Source: Flavobacterium buctense (GTDB lineage Bacteria > Bacteroidota > Bacteroidia > Flavobacteriales > Flavobacteriaceae). Taken from it: DNA of 64,000 nt. Every line of letters begins with the position of its first letter. Position 1 is the first letter of the stretch. The translations under genes and the position numbers were made by a program. Below, in pieces: positions 1 through 8,098 of the stretch. The DNA lies in the NCBI RefSeq assembly GCF_014486695.1, contig NZ_JACTAB010000002.1, positions 186,001-250,000 of the forward strand. Direction: 5' to 3'. The notes beneath the pieces are model-generated. The model was not told the origin of the DNA, searched no databases, and was given only the letters and a program-made list of their open reading frames with translations.

Positions 1-596
1 AAGAACAGCGTTTAACCATTTCCAGAGACTTGCACGATAATATCGGGTCGCAACTTACCTTTATTATTTCTTCGGTAGACAACATTAAATATGCTTTCGA
101 TATTCAAAATGCCAAGTTAGATTCGAAACTTTCAGGGATTAGTAATTTTGCCAAATCAACCATTATTGAGCTTCGAGACACTATTTGGGCGATGAACAAA
201 AGCCAAATCACTTTCGAAGATCTTCAAACTCGAATTCATAATTTTATCGATAAAGCCAAAGAGGCTAAAAACGAAATTCAGTTTGATTTTTTTGTCGATG
301 CCGAATTAAAAGAGCGCCAATTCTCCTCCATTGAAGGGATGAATATTTACAGAACCATTCAGGAAGCCATCAACAATAGCATCAAATATGCTGAAGCTGA
401 TAAAATCCAAATTCAGGTACACAAAGCCAATAATCAAATTCAAATTGTCATTGAAGACAACGGAAAAGGTTTCGATTTAAGTGCTACTGAAAAAGGAAAT
501 GGTTTGCTCAATATGCAAAAACGAATAACCGAAATCAATGGAACATTCGATATCCAAAGCTCAGATTCCGGAACTAAAATCAGTATTTTGTTATAA
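1..596 (+). CDS. Sensor histidine kinase, C-terminal part (5' end outside window)
   Basis: This is the end of a histidine kinase whose reading frame is already open at base 3, so the gene starts upstream of the window. The visible 197 residues hold the HisKA_3-type phosphoacceptor helix with the His in RDLHDNIG (codon 33-35), an N box (EAINNSIKYA) and G boxes (DNGKGFD, KGNGLLNMQKR). No sensor part is visible. It lies 9 bp before a second kinase gene whose last 200 residues are closely similar, so the two are tandem paralogues and probably one operon. It should phosphorylate a LuxR-type regulator, most simply the one at 2804. The family is certain; the signal sensed is unknown. Confidence 0.9.
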   Translation, partial: EQRLTISRDLHDNIGSQLTFIISSVDNIKYAFDIQNAKLDSKLSGISNFAKSTIIELRDTIWAMNKSQITFEDLQTRIHNFIDKAKEAKNEIQFDFFVDAELKERQFSSIEGMNIYRTIQEAINNSIKYAEADKIQIQVHKANNQIQIVIEDNGKGFDLSATEKGNGLLNMQKRITEINGTFDIQSSDSGTKISILL

Positions 597-605
597 GTTA
601 AGGAT

Positions 606-2558
606 ATGAAAAACACTTTGATTTTATACTTTCTATTGTTGATTTCCATATCCGTTAAGGGACAAAATGCCCAAGACATCATTAACGGACTAAAGAAAGA
701 TTTAAAGACAAATCCGGATGCCAAAAAAACAGCAATAATCTATTCTGATTTGACGTGGTATTACTCCAAAATCGATATCGATTCTGCTTTGCATTACGGT
801 GGAAAAGCTGCTGCTGAATCCAGAAAATTGAACGATTCTACCTTAATGGCACAAGTTTACAGCGATATCGGAGCTGTTTATTTTATTAAAGGCGATTTTG
901 TGAATTCGAAATCGAATTACCTATCGGCCTACAAAATCAGAAAACTTAGAAAGGATGTCAAAGGTTTGGCTAAAATCAATAATAACTTAGCCAATATCTA
1001 CGAAAAGACACACCAGTATAAACAAGCTATGATTGCTTTTTTGGAAGCCCTACAATATTTTGAAAGTGTAAAAGATGAAAAAAACGTCAGCATTATTAAA
1101 GGTAATATAGGTTTAATTCACCTCAAACTCAAAAATTATCCGAAAGCTTTAAATTACATAAGCGATGTAATTCAATTCCAGGAAAAGAATGATTTCAAGG
1201 AAGAATTGTGTGTGTCTTGTTTGAATCTCGGCAATGTTTATTTGCACATGCAAGACACTATTAATGCGCTTAAATTTTATGATAAAAGCATAAAAGCTTG
1301 TACGGCTGTAGGCAATAAAAAAGGTATTTCAAGCGGTTTTAACAACATTGCTTCCATCAAATCGGAGCAAAAAAAGTCAAAAGCCGCTTTGGCGCTTTAT
1401 CAGAAATCAAAACAAGTCAGAGAAGAACTTCATTCGGATTTAGACAAGGCCAATTTCGATTTAAATCTGGCATTGGAATTTACCACCAATAAAAAATACA
1501 ACGAAGCCAAGAAGCTTTTGCTTTCGACTAAACCTATTTTTGAGCAAACCAATCACAGTGAAAAGTTGCAAAAAAACTACAAGTCTTTAATCACTGTTTA
1601 TTCCTATTTGAATAAGCCCGACAGTGTTAATTATTATTTGGATAAATTGGCCCTTTTAGACGAGCAATTATTGGTCAGTAAAGCCGAAAAGCAAACTGCC
1701 GAACTCGAAACCAAATACCAAACGGAAAAAAAAGAGCGATTGCTTCAAAAATCAAAAGCCGAAATAGCTATCCGCGAATTGGAAATCAGGAAAAAAGAAA
1801 CCCAGTTTTTAATTTTAGGATTGATTTCATTGGCATTGCTTGTGATAATTTACTTGGTTTACCGCCAACAAAAACTCAAAAACAAGCAACAAGAACAAGA
1901 GTTTGAGCTTAAATCGGCTATTGCCAAAATTGAAACCCAAAACAAGTTGCAAGAGCAGCGCTTAGATATTTCAAGAGATTTGCACGATAACATAGGTTCT
2001 CAACTCACGTTTATTATTTCTTCTGTAGACAACATTAAATACGCTTTTGACATTCAAAATGCCAAGTTAGATTCAAAATTAACGAGTATTAGTAATTTTG
2101 CGAAATCCACTATTATTGAACTTCGGGACACGATTTGGGCGATGAATAAAAGTGAAATTACTTTCGAAGATTTGCAATCCAGAATCCATAATTTTATGGA
2201 GAAAGCGCAAGAAGTTAAAGAAGACATTTATTTTAATTTTGAAGTTGATGCGTCTTTGAAAAACATAAAATTCACTTCTGTCGAAGGCATGAATTTGTAC
2301 CGAACGATACAAGAAGCCATCAATAACAGTATCAAATATGCTCATCCGAAAAATATCAGTATTAGCATAAAACCTATTGACAATACCATTTCAATTAGTA
2401 TTGCAGATGACGGAATTGGATTCGAAATGGAACAAGTAGAATTAGGTAACGGAATACACAATATGAGAAAAAGAATAACCGATAATGGTGGAGTATTAGA
2501 GATTATTTCCGCTAAAGCTACCGGAACAAAAATCAGTATCCAACTGAAAAAACAGTGA
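606..2558 (+). CDS. TPR sensor histidine kinase (HisKA_3/HATPase_c)
   Basis: This 650-residue protein starts with a signal peptide (ends near VKGQ). A tetratricopeptide-type helical repeat region follows to about residue 370, then a coiled coil, one membrane helix near residues 398-417 (FLILGLISLALLVIIYLVY), a second coiled coil, the phosphoacceptor His in RDLHDNIG near residue 459, and a HATPase_c domain with EAINNSIKYA, DDGIGFE and GNGIHNMRKR. This matches Bacteroidota TPR kinases that sense in the periplasm and signal to LuxR-family regulators. It lies 9 bp after a paralogue and is followed by a terminator-like palindrome, then the regulator at 2804. The inducing signal cannot be read from the sequence. 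Confidence 0.92.
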   Translation: MKNTLILYFLLLISISVKGQNAQDIINGLKKDLKTNPDAKKTAIIYSDLTWYYSKIDIDSALHYGGKAAAESRKLNDSTLMAQVYSDIGAVYFIKGDFVNSKSNYLSAYKIRKLRKDVKGLAKINNNLANIYEKTHQYKQAMIAFLEALQYFESVKDEKNVSIIKGNIGLIHLKLKNYPKALNYISDVIQFQEKNDFKEELCVSCLNLGNVYLHMQDTINALKFYDKSIKACTAVGNKKGISSGFNNIASIKSEQKKSKAALALYQKSKQVREELHSDLDKANFDLNLALEFTTNKKYNEAKKLLLSTKPIFEQTNHSEKLQKNYKSLITVYSYLNKPDSVNYYLDKLALLDEQLLVSKAEKQTAELETKYQTEKKERLLQKSKAEIAIRELEIRKKETQFLILGLISLALLVIIYLVYRQQKLKNKQQEQEFELKSAIAKIETQNKLQEQRLDISRDLHDNIGSQLTFIISSVDNIKYAFDIQNAKLDSKLTSISNFAKSTIIELRDTIWAMNKSEITFEDLQSRIHNFMEKAQEVKEDIYFNFEVDASLKNIKFTSVEGMNLYRTIQEAINNSIKYAHPKNISISIKPIDNTISISIADDGIGFEMEQVELGNGIHNMRKRITDNGGVLEIISAKATGTKISIQLKKQ

Positions 2559-2580
2559 TTTTTTAGTTGTTACACTGATA

Positions 2581-2608
2581 AAAATACGTCATATGACGTA
2601 TTTTTTTT
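2581..2608 (+). terminator. Perfect 24-bp palindrome with T tract after the kinase gene
   Basis: AAAATACGTCAT is followed directly by its reverse complement (2581-2604) and more Ts to 2608. It lies 22 bp after the kinase stop codon and looks like a Rho-independent terminator. Confidence 0.7.
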
Positions 2609-2688
2609 GTAAAAATAAATAATCAAATTTGACCAATCAAGTGGTATTGATTTGCAAAAAAGCAAACACTTAGGTTGTTTTTATTGTT

Positions 2689-2746
2689 GTCCTTTTCATT
2701 TTGGGGTTTATTCAAGCTAAATCACATTTTGAAAAGGACTTTTTTT
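2689..2746 (+). terminator. Second hairpin plus T tract between kinase and regulator
   Basis: GTCCTTTTCA (2689-2698) pairs with TGAAAAGGAC (2730-2739) and seven Ts follow. The loop is about 31 nt. It lies 58 bp before the response regulator start, in a 245-bp gap that has no gene. It could end a short transcript or attenuate the regulator. Confidence 0.5.
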
Positions 2747-2803
2747 GTAAATCAGTGTGTTACTTCAAAAAAAATAGTCAAATTTGTTATATAAGTTTTA
2801 ACA

Positions 2804-3451
2804 ATGTCAACCAAAATAGCCATAGTAGACGATAATGTTTTTTTGCAAAAAGCAGTAGCCGAAAAGCTCTCTTTTTTTGATGATTTGGTTTTAAAGTTCA
2901 CCGCCATTGACGGGAATGATTTGCAGAAAAAATTAGAAGCTAATAAATGTATCGATTTGATATTAATGGACATAGAAATGCCGATTTGTAACGGAATTGA
3001 AGCTACTAAAATCATCAAGACGAAATACCCTCAAATTAAAATCATCATGCTCACGGTTTTTGATAACGATGAGAACATTTTCAATGCCATTAAAGCTGGT
3101 GCCGATGGTTATTTGCTCAAAGAAGTTAATCCCAAAGAACTTCATCAAGGAATTGTTGAAACCTTAAACGGTGGCGCTGCCATGAATCCTTCCATAGCTT
3201 TGAAAACCCTTAAATTGCTCAGGAATCCAATGAATTTTGAAGAAAAATGTGATGAGGAAATCAAGCTGACCACAAGAGAAGTTGAAGTGCTTGAACAACT
3301 CAGCAAAGGGTTGAATTACAACGTGATTGCCGACAATCTTTTTCTTTCTCCATCAACCGTTAGAAAACACATCGAGAATATATATACCAAATTGCAAGTG
3401 CATAACAAACTTGAAGCCATTCAAAAAGCAAAGAATAACAATTTGATTTAA
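2804..3451 (+). CDS. LuxR/NarL-family response regulator
   Basis: This 215-residue two-domain protein has a receiver domain at residues 1-120 with the acidic pair D9/D10, phosphoacceptor D56 in LILMDIEMP, T84 and K106. The LuxR helix-turn-helix spans about residues 148-210 (LTTREVEVLEQLSKG, then LSPSTVRKHIENIYTKL). It is the only response regulator near the two paralogous kinases and is their likely partner. Phosphorylation would drive dimerisation and DNA binding; target genes are not known. The gene ends 7 bp before the next gene, so the two are probably co-transcribed. Confidence 0.93.
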   Translation: MSTKIAIVDDNVFLQKAVAEKLSFFDDLVLKFTAIDGNDLQKKLEANKCIDLILMDIEMPICNGIEATKIIKTKYPQIKIIMLTVFDNDENIFNAIKAGADGYLLKEVNPKELHQGIVETLNGGAAMNPSIALKTLKLLRNPMNFEEKCDEEIKLTTREVEVLEQLSKGLNYNVIADNLFLSPSTVRKHIENIYTKLQVHNKLEAIQKAKNNNLI

Positions 3452-3458
3452 TCTTTTT

Positions 3459-5042
3459 ATGAATAAGTACTTTTTACTAATACTCTTAGTTCTAATCTCG
3501 TTTACCTCAAGTGCTCAATATGGCGATGCTTACCACAAACCTGATGCGTATCGACTGGAACAAATGCGTCAAGACCGAATGAATCAAAATGATGCTGCTC
3601 ATCGAGCCAATATGAATTCAAATACAGGTTCTGGCGTTACAGGAAACTACGGAAGCGGAAATAATTACTCGTATGAAAAAACAGCACGTGAAAGAGCTGA
3701 AAAAGCCGCAGAGGAACAAGCCAAAGCAGAAAAAGAAAAAAGAGAACGATTAGAGAAAGAACAACAGCAAAAAGCAGATTGGCAAGAATATTATCAGGTC
3801 TATAAATATTATAAGTCATTGTTAAGTGAAGACCCATTGTCTGCGGGTGAAATTCATGCAGCTCTTAGAGAAGCTTTAGGAGAAGGAGACTCCAAATCAG
3901 ATCCGCATTACAGTAGTTCTCGACAAAAAATTAAAGATGCGGTATTGAATTATGCCAATTATGTATCTCTGTTTTCTGAGAAAGAAAGCACGGCAACATA
4001 TGATGAACTAATTTACTATGCTTTAAAATCGACATTCTATCCCGTTTCTGCCTTGAAAAATTTTGAAAAACTCCAACAACGTTTTCCCGAGAAAGCAGAA
4101 GAAGTGGATCAACTCATTTTAACCCAATTAATCCCTGTCTTTTTTAATGGTTTCCATGATGAAAAAGAAGGAGTACACTTCAATACTTATATTCATTTAA
4201 GTTTTTATAAAGAAGACAATCTTTTTTTGGATAAATATTTAGAATTAGAAAAAAAGTATCCGGCATTGGCGATGAAAGTGAATGAAATTATAACTACTGA
4301 AAATACTCCTTTTGTTCGCTTAGCACAACGCTCTAATCCAAGAGAAGCGGAAGGTTATGCTTTAAAGCAGCTGAATGTACAATGTGTATCCTCTTTTTCT
4401 AAAAGCGAATATGCCCGAAAACCAAATTATTATCTTTATTTAAATTTTTATGGAGACGATGGTGGAGAACTCCGAAAATTTGAAGCTGAAGATTGGATGT
4501 ATTATGCCAAAAGGCAAGATATTTCAGTTTTTAAATTATTAAAATATTTGGGCTTTATTGATGAAAGTGTTGGCGAATGTGAAAGGTATTTAGGGAATTG
4601 CGATAAATTGAGTTGTTATGGTTGCCATCGGTACAAAAAAAGTGATGGCTTTAAAATAAAAAGCAGCGACTTCAAATACAATACAAAAGAAATTATAGCA
4701 GCTTGTGCAAAGTTAAATGAACCATCGGCTTTAAATATGTATGGCCTAATGATTGCTGCCGGAATTATTAAAGAAGATAAAATAAAATGCTTGGAATATT
4801 TCAAAAAAGCAGCAGAATTAGGCGATTACAATGGCGCCTTAAATTATCAAATGGCAGGCGCGTGGAATATTAAAGGATATAAACTGTCTGATTATGAAGA
4901 TGCAGAACTAGTACTGACTAATTTTAAAAAGGATCCAAACAAAAAAGAAGAATATTACAATGAATTTAATTCGATGATTTGGAACATGGATAGAAATCAT
5001 GGTTATAACATTGAAAATTATTCAAAAAAGTGGAATAGATAG
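3459..5042 (+). CDS. Exported protein with coiled coil and Sel1-like repeat, function unknown
   Basis: I do not recognise this 527-residue protein. It has a clear signal peptide (ends TSSAQ), a Gly/Asn/Ser-rich stretch, a charged coiled coil near residues 65-110 (many ERAEKAAEEQAKAEKEK-type heptads), a long helical region, a four-Cys patch near residues 370-390 (CERYLGNC, CYGCHRYKK) and a Sel1-like repeat near residues 425-465 (YFKKAAELGDYNGAL). Sel1 repeats usually mediate protein contacts. It starts 7 bp after the response regulator, so it may be part of the same signalling operon. Its compartment is most likely the periplasm or outer surface. Confidence 0.8.
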   Translation: MNKYFLLILLVLISFTSSAQYGDAYHKPDAYRLEQMRQDRMNQNDAAHRANMNSNTGSGVTGNYGSGNNYSYEKTARERAEKAAEEQAKAEKEKRERLEKEQQQKADWQEYYQVYKYYKSLLSEDPLSAGEIHAALREALGEGDSKSDPHYSSSRQKIKDAVLNYANYVSLFSEKESTATYDELIYYALKSTFYPVSALKNFEKLQQRFPEKAEEVDQLILTQLIPVFFNGFHDEKEGVHFNTYIHLSFYKEDNLFLDKYLELEKKYPALAMKVNEIITTENTPFVRLAQRSNPREAEGYALKQLNVQCVSSFSKSEYARKPNYYLYLNFYGDDGGELRKFEAEDWMYYAKRQDISVFKLLKYLGFIDESVGECERYLGNCDKLSCYGCHRYKKSDGFKIKSSDFKYNTKEIIAACAKLNEPSALNMYGLMIAAGIIKEDKIKCLEYFKKAAELGDYNGALNYQMAGAWNIKGYKLSDYEDAELVLTNFKKDPNKKEEYYNEFNSMIWNMDRNHGYNIENYSKKWNR

Positions 5043-5047
5043 TAAAT

Positions 5048-5073
5048 AAGTCCCGAGAATTCGGGACTTTTTT
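5048..5073. terminator. Rho-independent terminator
   Basis: AAGTCCCGA (5048-5056) and TCGGGACTT (5061-5069) form a 9-bp stem around GAAT, followed by a T run. It separates the + strand operon from the convergent rhodanese gene and may serve both. Confidence 0.85.
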
Positions 5074-5074
5074 A

Positions 5075-5383
5075 TTATAACTTACCTTCCAAACTCTGCC
5101 AACCACCGCCGTTAATCACTTCAATGCCAACTGACTTCAAAACAGAAGCCGCTTGAGCACTTCTCATTCCGGAGCGACAACAAACGATTACCGGTTTGTT
5201 TAGTTTTTCGATTTCATTTAATTTACTGTTAATCGTATCTAACGGAATATTTTTCGAGCCTTTGATGTGTCCTTCTCTGAATTCACCAACGGTTCTAACG
5301 TCAATAATAATGGCGCCTTTGGTTACAAAATCCTGAATGCTTTCGGATTTTCCGCCTAAACCTAACATGCTTAATAGTCCCAT
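5075..5383 (-). CDS. Rhodanese-like domain protein
   Basis: This single-domain rhodanese (102 residues from the chosen ATG at 5383) carries the active-site loop CRSGMRS with Cys69 (CCR at 68-70). IDVRTVGEFREGHI and GSKNIPL are family hallmarks. The frame is open 54 bp further up, but that extension does not look like rhodanese sequence, and MGLLSMLGLGG is the usual beginning of such flavobacterial proteins. It may transfer sulfane sulfur; the substrate is unknown. It lies downstream of, and in the same direction as, the aromatic hydroxylase with a 69-bp gap. Confidence 0.88.
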   Translation of the reverse strand: MGLLSMLGLGGKSESIQDFVTKGAIIIDVRTVGEFREGHIKGSKNIPLDTINSKLNEIEKLNKPVIVCCRSGMRSAQAASVLKSVGIEVINGGGWQSLEGKL

Positions 5384-5452
5384 AATTGTAATTTTTTCAG
5401 CAAAGATATTGGGTAATGGATTGGCTCGCAGTAACAAAGGTTACATTACTAT

Positions 5453-7210
5453 TTACAAGCTGACTTTTTCCAGAAACAATTCTAATCCACCTGAAATTAA
5501 ATGGGTAATTTCAGCACGGTTTTGTTTTACTTTTTCTAAATGGACTAAGACATCATGAAGCAATGCTGTGTTGCCTGTTTTATCACATAACTCTGCTATT
5601 TCAACAGAAAGCAACCAATCATTAGGATGTTTTTCTTTTAAAATATCAAAAGTTTTATCGATAGCAATTACTGCCGGTTTTCCTTCACGGATGTTTCTGA
5701 TGTTGAGGTACAAGCCTTCTAATTCTTCACGTTCAGGCGATTTCTTGGCCTTAATTGTATGGCTTGAAGGAACGTGATTCACCATGTCAAAACTATTCAC
5801 GTCAGCCGGACCGGAAAATGCCGAAATGATTTTTTTACCCACAGCCATATCATAAATACCCCATTCCGGTTGGAACAATATAGTATTGTTGTGTGTTACC
5901 GTGCAGTTTTTAAAACTGATGATGATGATTTCACCTTGCAAATTTCTTGAACCCGTAATGATTTCTCCGGTAACGATAATGTTGCCTTCGAATTCTAAAG
6001 TCACTTTTTCGGCTTCGTAAATGTCATATGCACGTAAATCACGAGGACTCATATCTTCAATAGCCAAGTTGATGCCTTTGAGTTTTCCTACAGGAGAACC
6101 AAAACCTTCAGCATGGTATTGTGTGCCGTGACCTACCAATTCTTTTTCGCGGTAAGACAAAGCGGTTTTACCGGTAGTTTGGACATAAACCGGTTTGCCT
6201 TCGTGTTCAATCACGTTGGTAAACAAGCCCGAAATCTGAATTCCTGTACTCAATTCGATAGTGCCTAAAGCTTTAGAATTAATCAGTTTTTGAATACCCG
6301 ATAATCCACCGGTACGCAATGCCATAGTATTGGCAAACTCTTCTAAAACCAAACTTAAATGAGCAAAATCGGGTGTTACATATAACTGTGGCTGAGGCTT
6401 TGTAATATCAAAACTTTGATCCGCAGCCGAAATATCATAAGGTATTTTCTTTACGTTATCGGTCATGCACCAAGCACTTTCTCCAATAGATGAAAGCAAT
6501 CCGGCGCCATATATTTTTGGATTGTCAACCGTTCCGATTAAACCGTATTCTACCGTCCACCAATGCAGGTTTCTGATGCGAGACATTTCAGAGAGTTCTC
6601 CCATGTTATTTTGCAGAAATTCTACTTGGTCTTCGGCTTTCTTGATTTCTTCTTCAGGCGTTCCTTCTGCTTCTTTTAGAATGGATAACAAACGAATGGC
6701 TTCATACAGATCATAATCGCGTGAAGACGAAATGGCTTTACAACCAATTTCCCCAAAACGGCGCAAATATTCCGCATACTCCGGATTGGCAATAATAGGA
6801 GCATGGCCGGCACCTTCGTGAATAATGTCCGGAGCGGGCGTATATTCAATGTGTTCTAACTGACGAATGTCGGATGCAATCACCAAAACATTATACGCTT
6901 GAAATTCCATAAAAGCATTGGGCGGAATAAAGCCATCCACGGCAACGGCAGCCCAACCGATTTCTTTCAAAATACGATTCATGCCATACATGTTCGGAAT
7001 ATTATCGACTTCCAACCCGGTTTTTTTCAAGCCTTCGAGGTAGGATTCATGGGCTACTTTTGAAAGATAATCCACATTTTTACGCATTACATAACGCCAA
7101 ACAGCCTGATTAATCGGAGTGTAATCGTCGTAATCCTGCGGTTTGATAAACTGTTTTAAGTGCTTTGGTAATCTGTCAATCAAAGGGTTGCTTTCAAAAT
7201 GGGCTTCCAT
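5453..7210 (-). CDS. Aromatic amino acid hydroxylase (phenylalanine 4-monooxygenase-like) with long C-terminal extension
   Basis: This non-haem iron, pterin-dependent hydroxylase has iron ligands visible as His131 and His136 in HEGAGHAP and Glu221 in WWTVEYGL. It would hydroxylate Phe (possibly Trp or Tyr) with O2 and a tetrahydropterin. At 585 residues it is much longer than bacterial PheA-type enzymes (about 260-300) or animal enzymes (about 450). The catalytic fold ends near residue 330, and roughly 250 further residues form a separate C-terminal region (for example GSRNLQGEIIIISFKNCTV) that I cannot assign. Urocanate hydratase lies nearby on the same strand, so amino acid catabolism is a plausible theme. 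Confidence 0.88.
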   Translation of the reverse strand: MEAHFESNPLIDRLPKHLKQFIKPQDYDDYTPINQAVWRYVMRKNVDYLSKVAHESYLEGLKKTGLEVDNIPNMYGMNRILKEIGWAAVAVDGFIPPNAFMEFQAYNVLVIASDIRQLEHIEYTPAPDIIHEGAGHAPIIANPEYAEYLRRFGEIGCKAISSSRDYDLYEAIRLLSILKEAEGTPEEEIKKAEDQVEFLQNNMGELSEMSRIRNLHWWTVEYGLIGTVDNPKIYGAGLLSSIGESAWCMTDNVKKIPYDISAADQSFDITKPQPQLYVTPDFAHLSLVLEEFANTMALRTGGLSGIQKLINSKALGTIELSTGIQISGLFTNVIEHEGKPVYVQTTGKTALSYREKELVGHGTQYHAEGFGSPVGKLKGINLAIEDMSPRDLRAYDIYEAEKVTLEFEGNIIVTGEIITGSRNLQGEIIIISFKNCTVTHNNTILFQPEWGIYDMAVGKKIISAFSGPADVNSFDMVNHVPSSHTIKAKKSPEREELEGLYLNIRNIREGKPAVIAIDKTFDILKEKHPNDWLLSVEIAELCDKTGNTALLHDVLVHLEKVKQNRAEITHLISGGLELFLEKVSL

Positions 7211-7304
7211 AAATCTGGTTTTGTTGTGTTCGTAAATTTACAAATCTTAGGACAAACAACTGTGATAAAAATCATAAAAAAACGTTGAACAGATTTATTT
7301 TTAG

Positions 7305-7377
7305 GAGCTGTTTCCGGCTTTCCGTTATATCTTTTTCTTTTGCAAAGAAAAAGGATGCCACTACAATCCGGGCTAAA
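7305..7377 (+). repeat. Dispersed intergenic element, unit A
   Basis: It begins GAGCTGTTTCCGGCTTTCCG, has an internal hairpin CTTTTTCTTTTGCAAAGAAAAAG and ends CCACTACAATCCGGGCTAA. The ordering of its parts matches the elements at 24051, 35403 and (reversed) 42443. Confidence 0.6.
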
Positions 7378-7484
7378 ATATATTTTCGTTTCTTTTAAAT
7401 CTTTTAACTTTAAAATGTGGTTGTGATATACCTGATAGCCACTGGCTGTCCTCCTTTTAATTTCAAATGGGCTAGGTTAACTGC

Positions 7485-7517
7485 AAAAAAAAAACCGTAA
7501 CATCTCGGTTACGGTTT
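7485..7517 (-). terminator. Terminator of the DUF4136 gene
   Basis: AAACCGTAAC (7492-7501) and GTTACGGTTT (7508-7517) form a 10-bp stem. On the minus strand it is followed by a run of ten Ts. It lies 36 bp after the stop codon of the minus-strand gene at 7553. Confidence 0.88.
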
Positions 7518-7526
7518 ATAGCTTAA

Positions 7527-7554
7527 TCTGCCAACTGAATATTGAACACTGCCT
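7527..7554. repeat. Period-7 micro-array (ACTGAAT/ACTGCCT type)
   Basis: Four 7-mers (TCTGCCA, ACTGAAT, ATTGAAC, ACTGCCT) run without a break into the stop codon of the DUF4136 gene. The same words form the array between rpoB and rpoC at 53155. Confidence 0.6.
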
Positions 7555-8083
7555 ACTTCTTCTGCGGTGGATATTGCTCTAATATTTTGGTCACAAATTC
7601 TTTAATCATTTCGTCTTTTTTATGGGTGTCTTTAGTTAAAACACCTTCGCCTTCTCCTTGCCAAATGAGTTCTTTTTTCTTGGCATCAATGATGTCAATA
7701 TATAAAGTGCCTTCACTATGTCTGGTTACCGTGGTGTTTCCTCCCCAAAGAAAAGGATTCCAACCCCAACCCCAGCCATAACCCCAACCGGCATTGAATT
7801 GGTTTACGTTAACTTCTTCTCTTTCTTTAGTAAAAAAAGAAATTAGTAAATCGGGGGTTTCACTTTTAGAAAATCCTTTCGCAATCATAGTTTCGTCAAT
7901 AGATCGAAGGATTCGCTTTTTGTCTAAATCGGAAATCTCGGCTTTGTCAATTCCGGTTTTGTAAAAGGCATATGTCTTATAAGGCGTAAAATCTACTTGT
8001 TTGTCATAATCGGAGTTTACTCTAATCGAACTACATGAGGCAAGTAGTAAAATGGATACGGTAAGAAGGGCAAACTTTTTCAT
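7553..8083 (-). CDS. DUF4136 lipoprotein
   Basis: This 176-residue protein has a lipoprotein signal (LLLASC, Cys at residue 16). The body fits DUF4136: VNSDYDKQVDFTPYKTYAF at the start, a Trp/Gly-rich patch (YGWGWGWNPFLWGG) in the middle, TLYIDIIDAKKKELIWQG, and the end EFVTKILEQYPP. The family is common in Bacteroidota and Proteobacteria envelopes; its role is not established. It has its own terminator and lies 15 bp downstream of urocanate hydratase on the same strand, so it may be transcribed with it. Confidence 0.88.
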   Translation of the reverse strand: MKKFALLTVSILLLASCSSIRVNSDYDKQVDFTPYKTYAFYKTGIDKAEISDLDKKRILRSIDETMIAKGFSKSETPDLLISFFTKEREEVNVNQFNAGWGYGWGWGWNPFLWGGNTTVTRHSEGTLYIDIIDAKKKELIWQGEGEGVLTKDTHKKDEMIKEFVTKILEQYPPQKK

Positions 8084-8098
8084 AACTATAAATTTTGG

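Larger units (their letters stand above)
7211..7552. other. 342-bp gap: dispersed repeat, terminator, heptad array
   Basis: This gene-free stretch holds, in order, the AT-rich upstream region of the hydroxylase, a dispersed intergenic element (7305-7377), a segment containing TAGCCACTGGC (also seen in similar form near 42545), a minus-strand terminator (7485-7517) and a short period-7 array (7527-7554). No open frame looks coding. Confidence 0.75.

Noticed and set aside
440..724. Minus-strand open frame across the end of the first kinase and start of the second
   Set aside because: It overlaps two certain genes, has no family features and would span an operon junction on the wrong strand.
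1..2558. The two kinase segments as one gene broken by a frameshift
   Set aside because: The second gene has its own signal peptide, sensor part, membrane helix and complete kinase domain, so they are tandem paralogues.
7527..7554. CRISPR-like array
   Set aside because: The 7-bp and 8-bp periods have no spacers of normal length, and there are no cas genes in the window.
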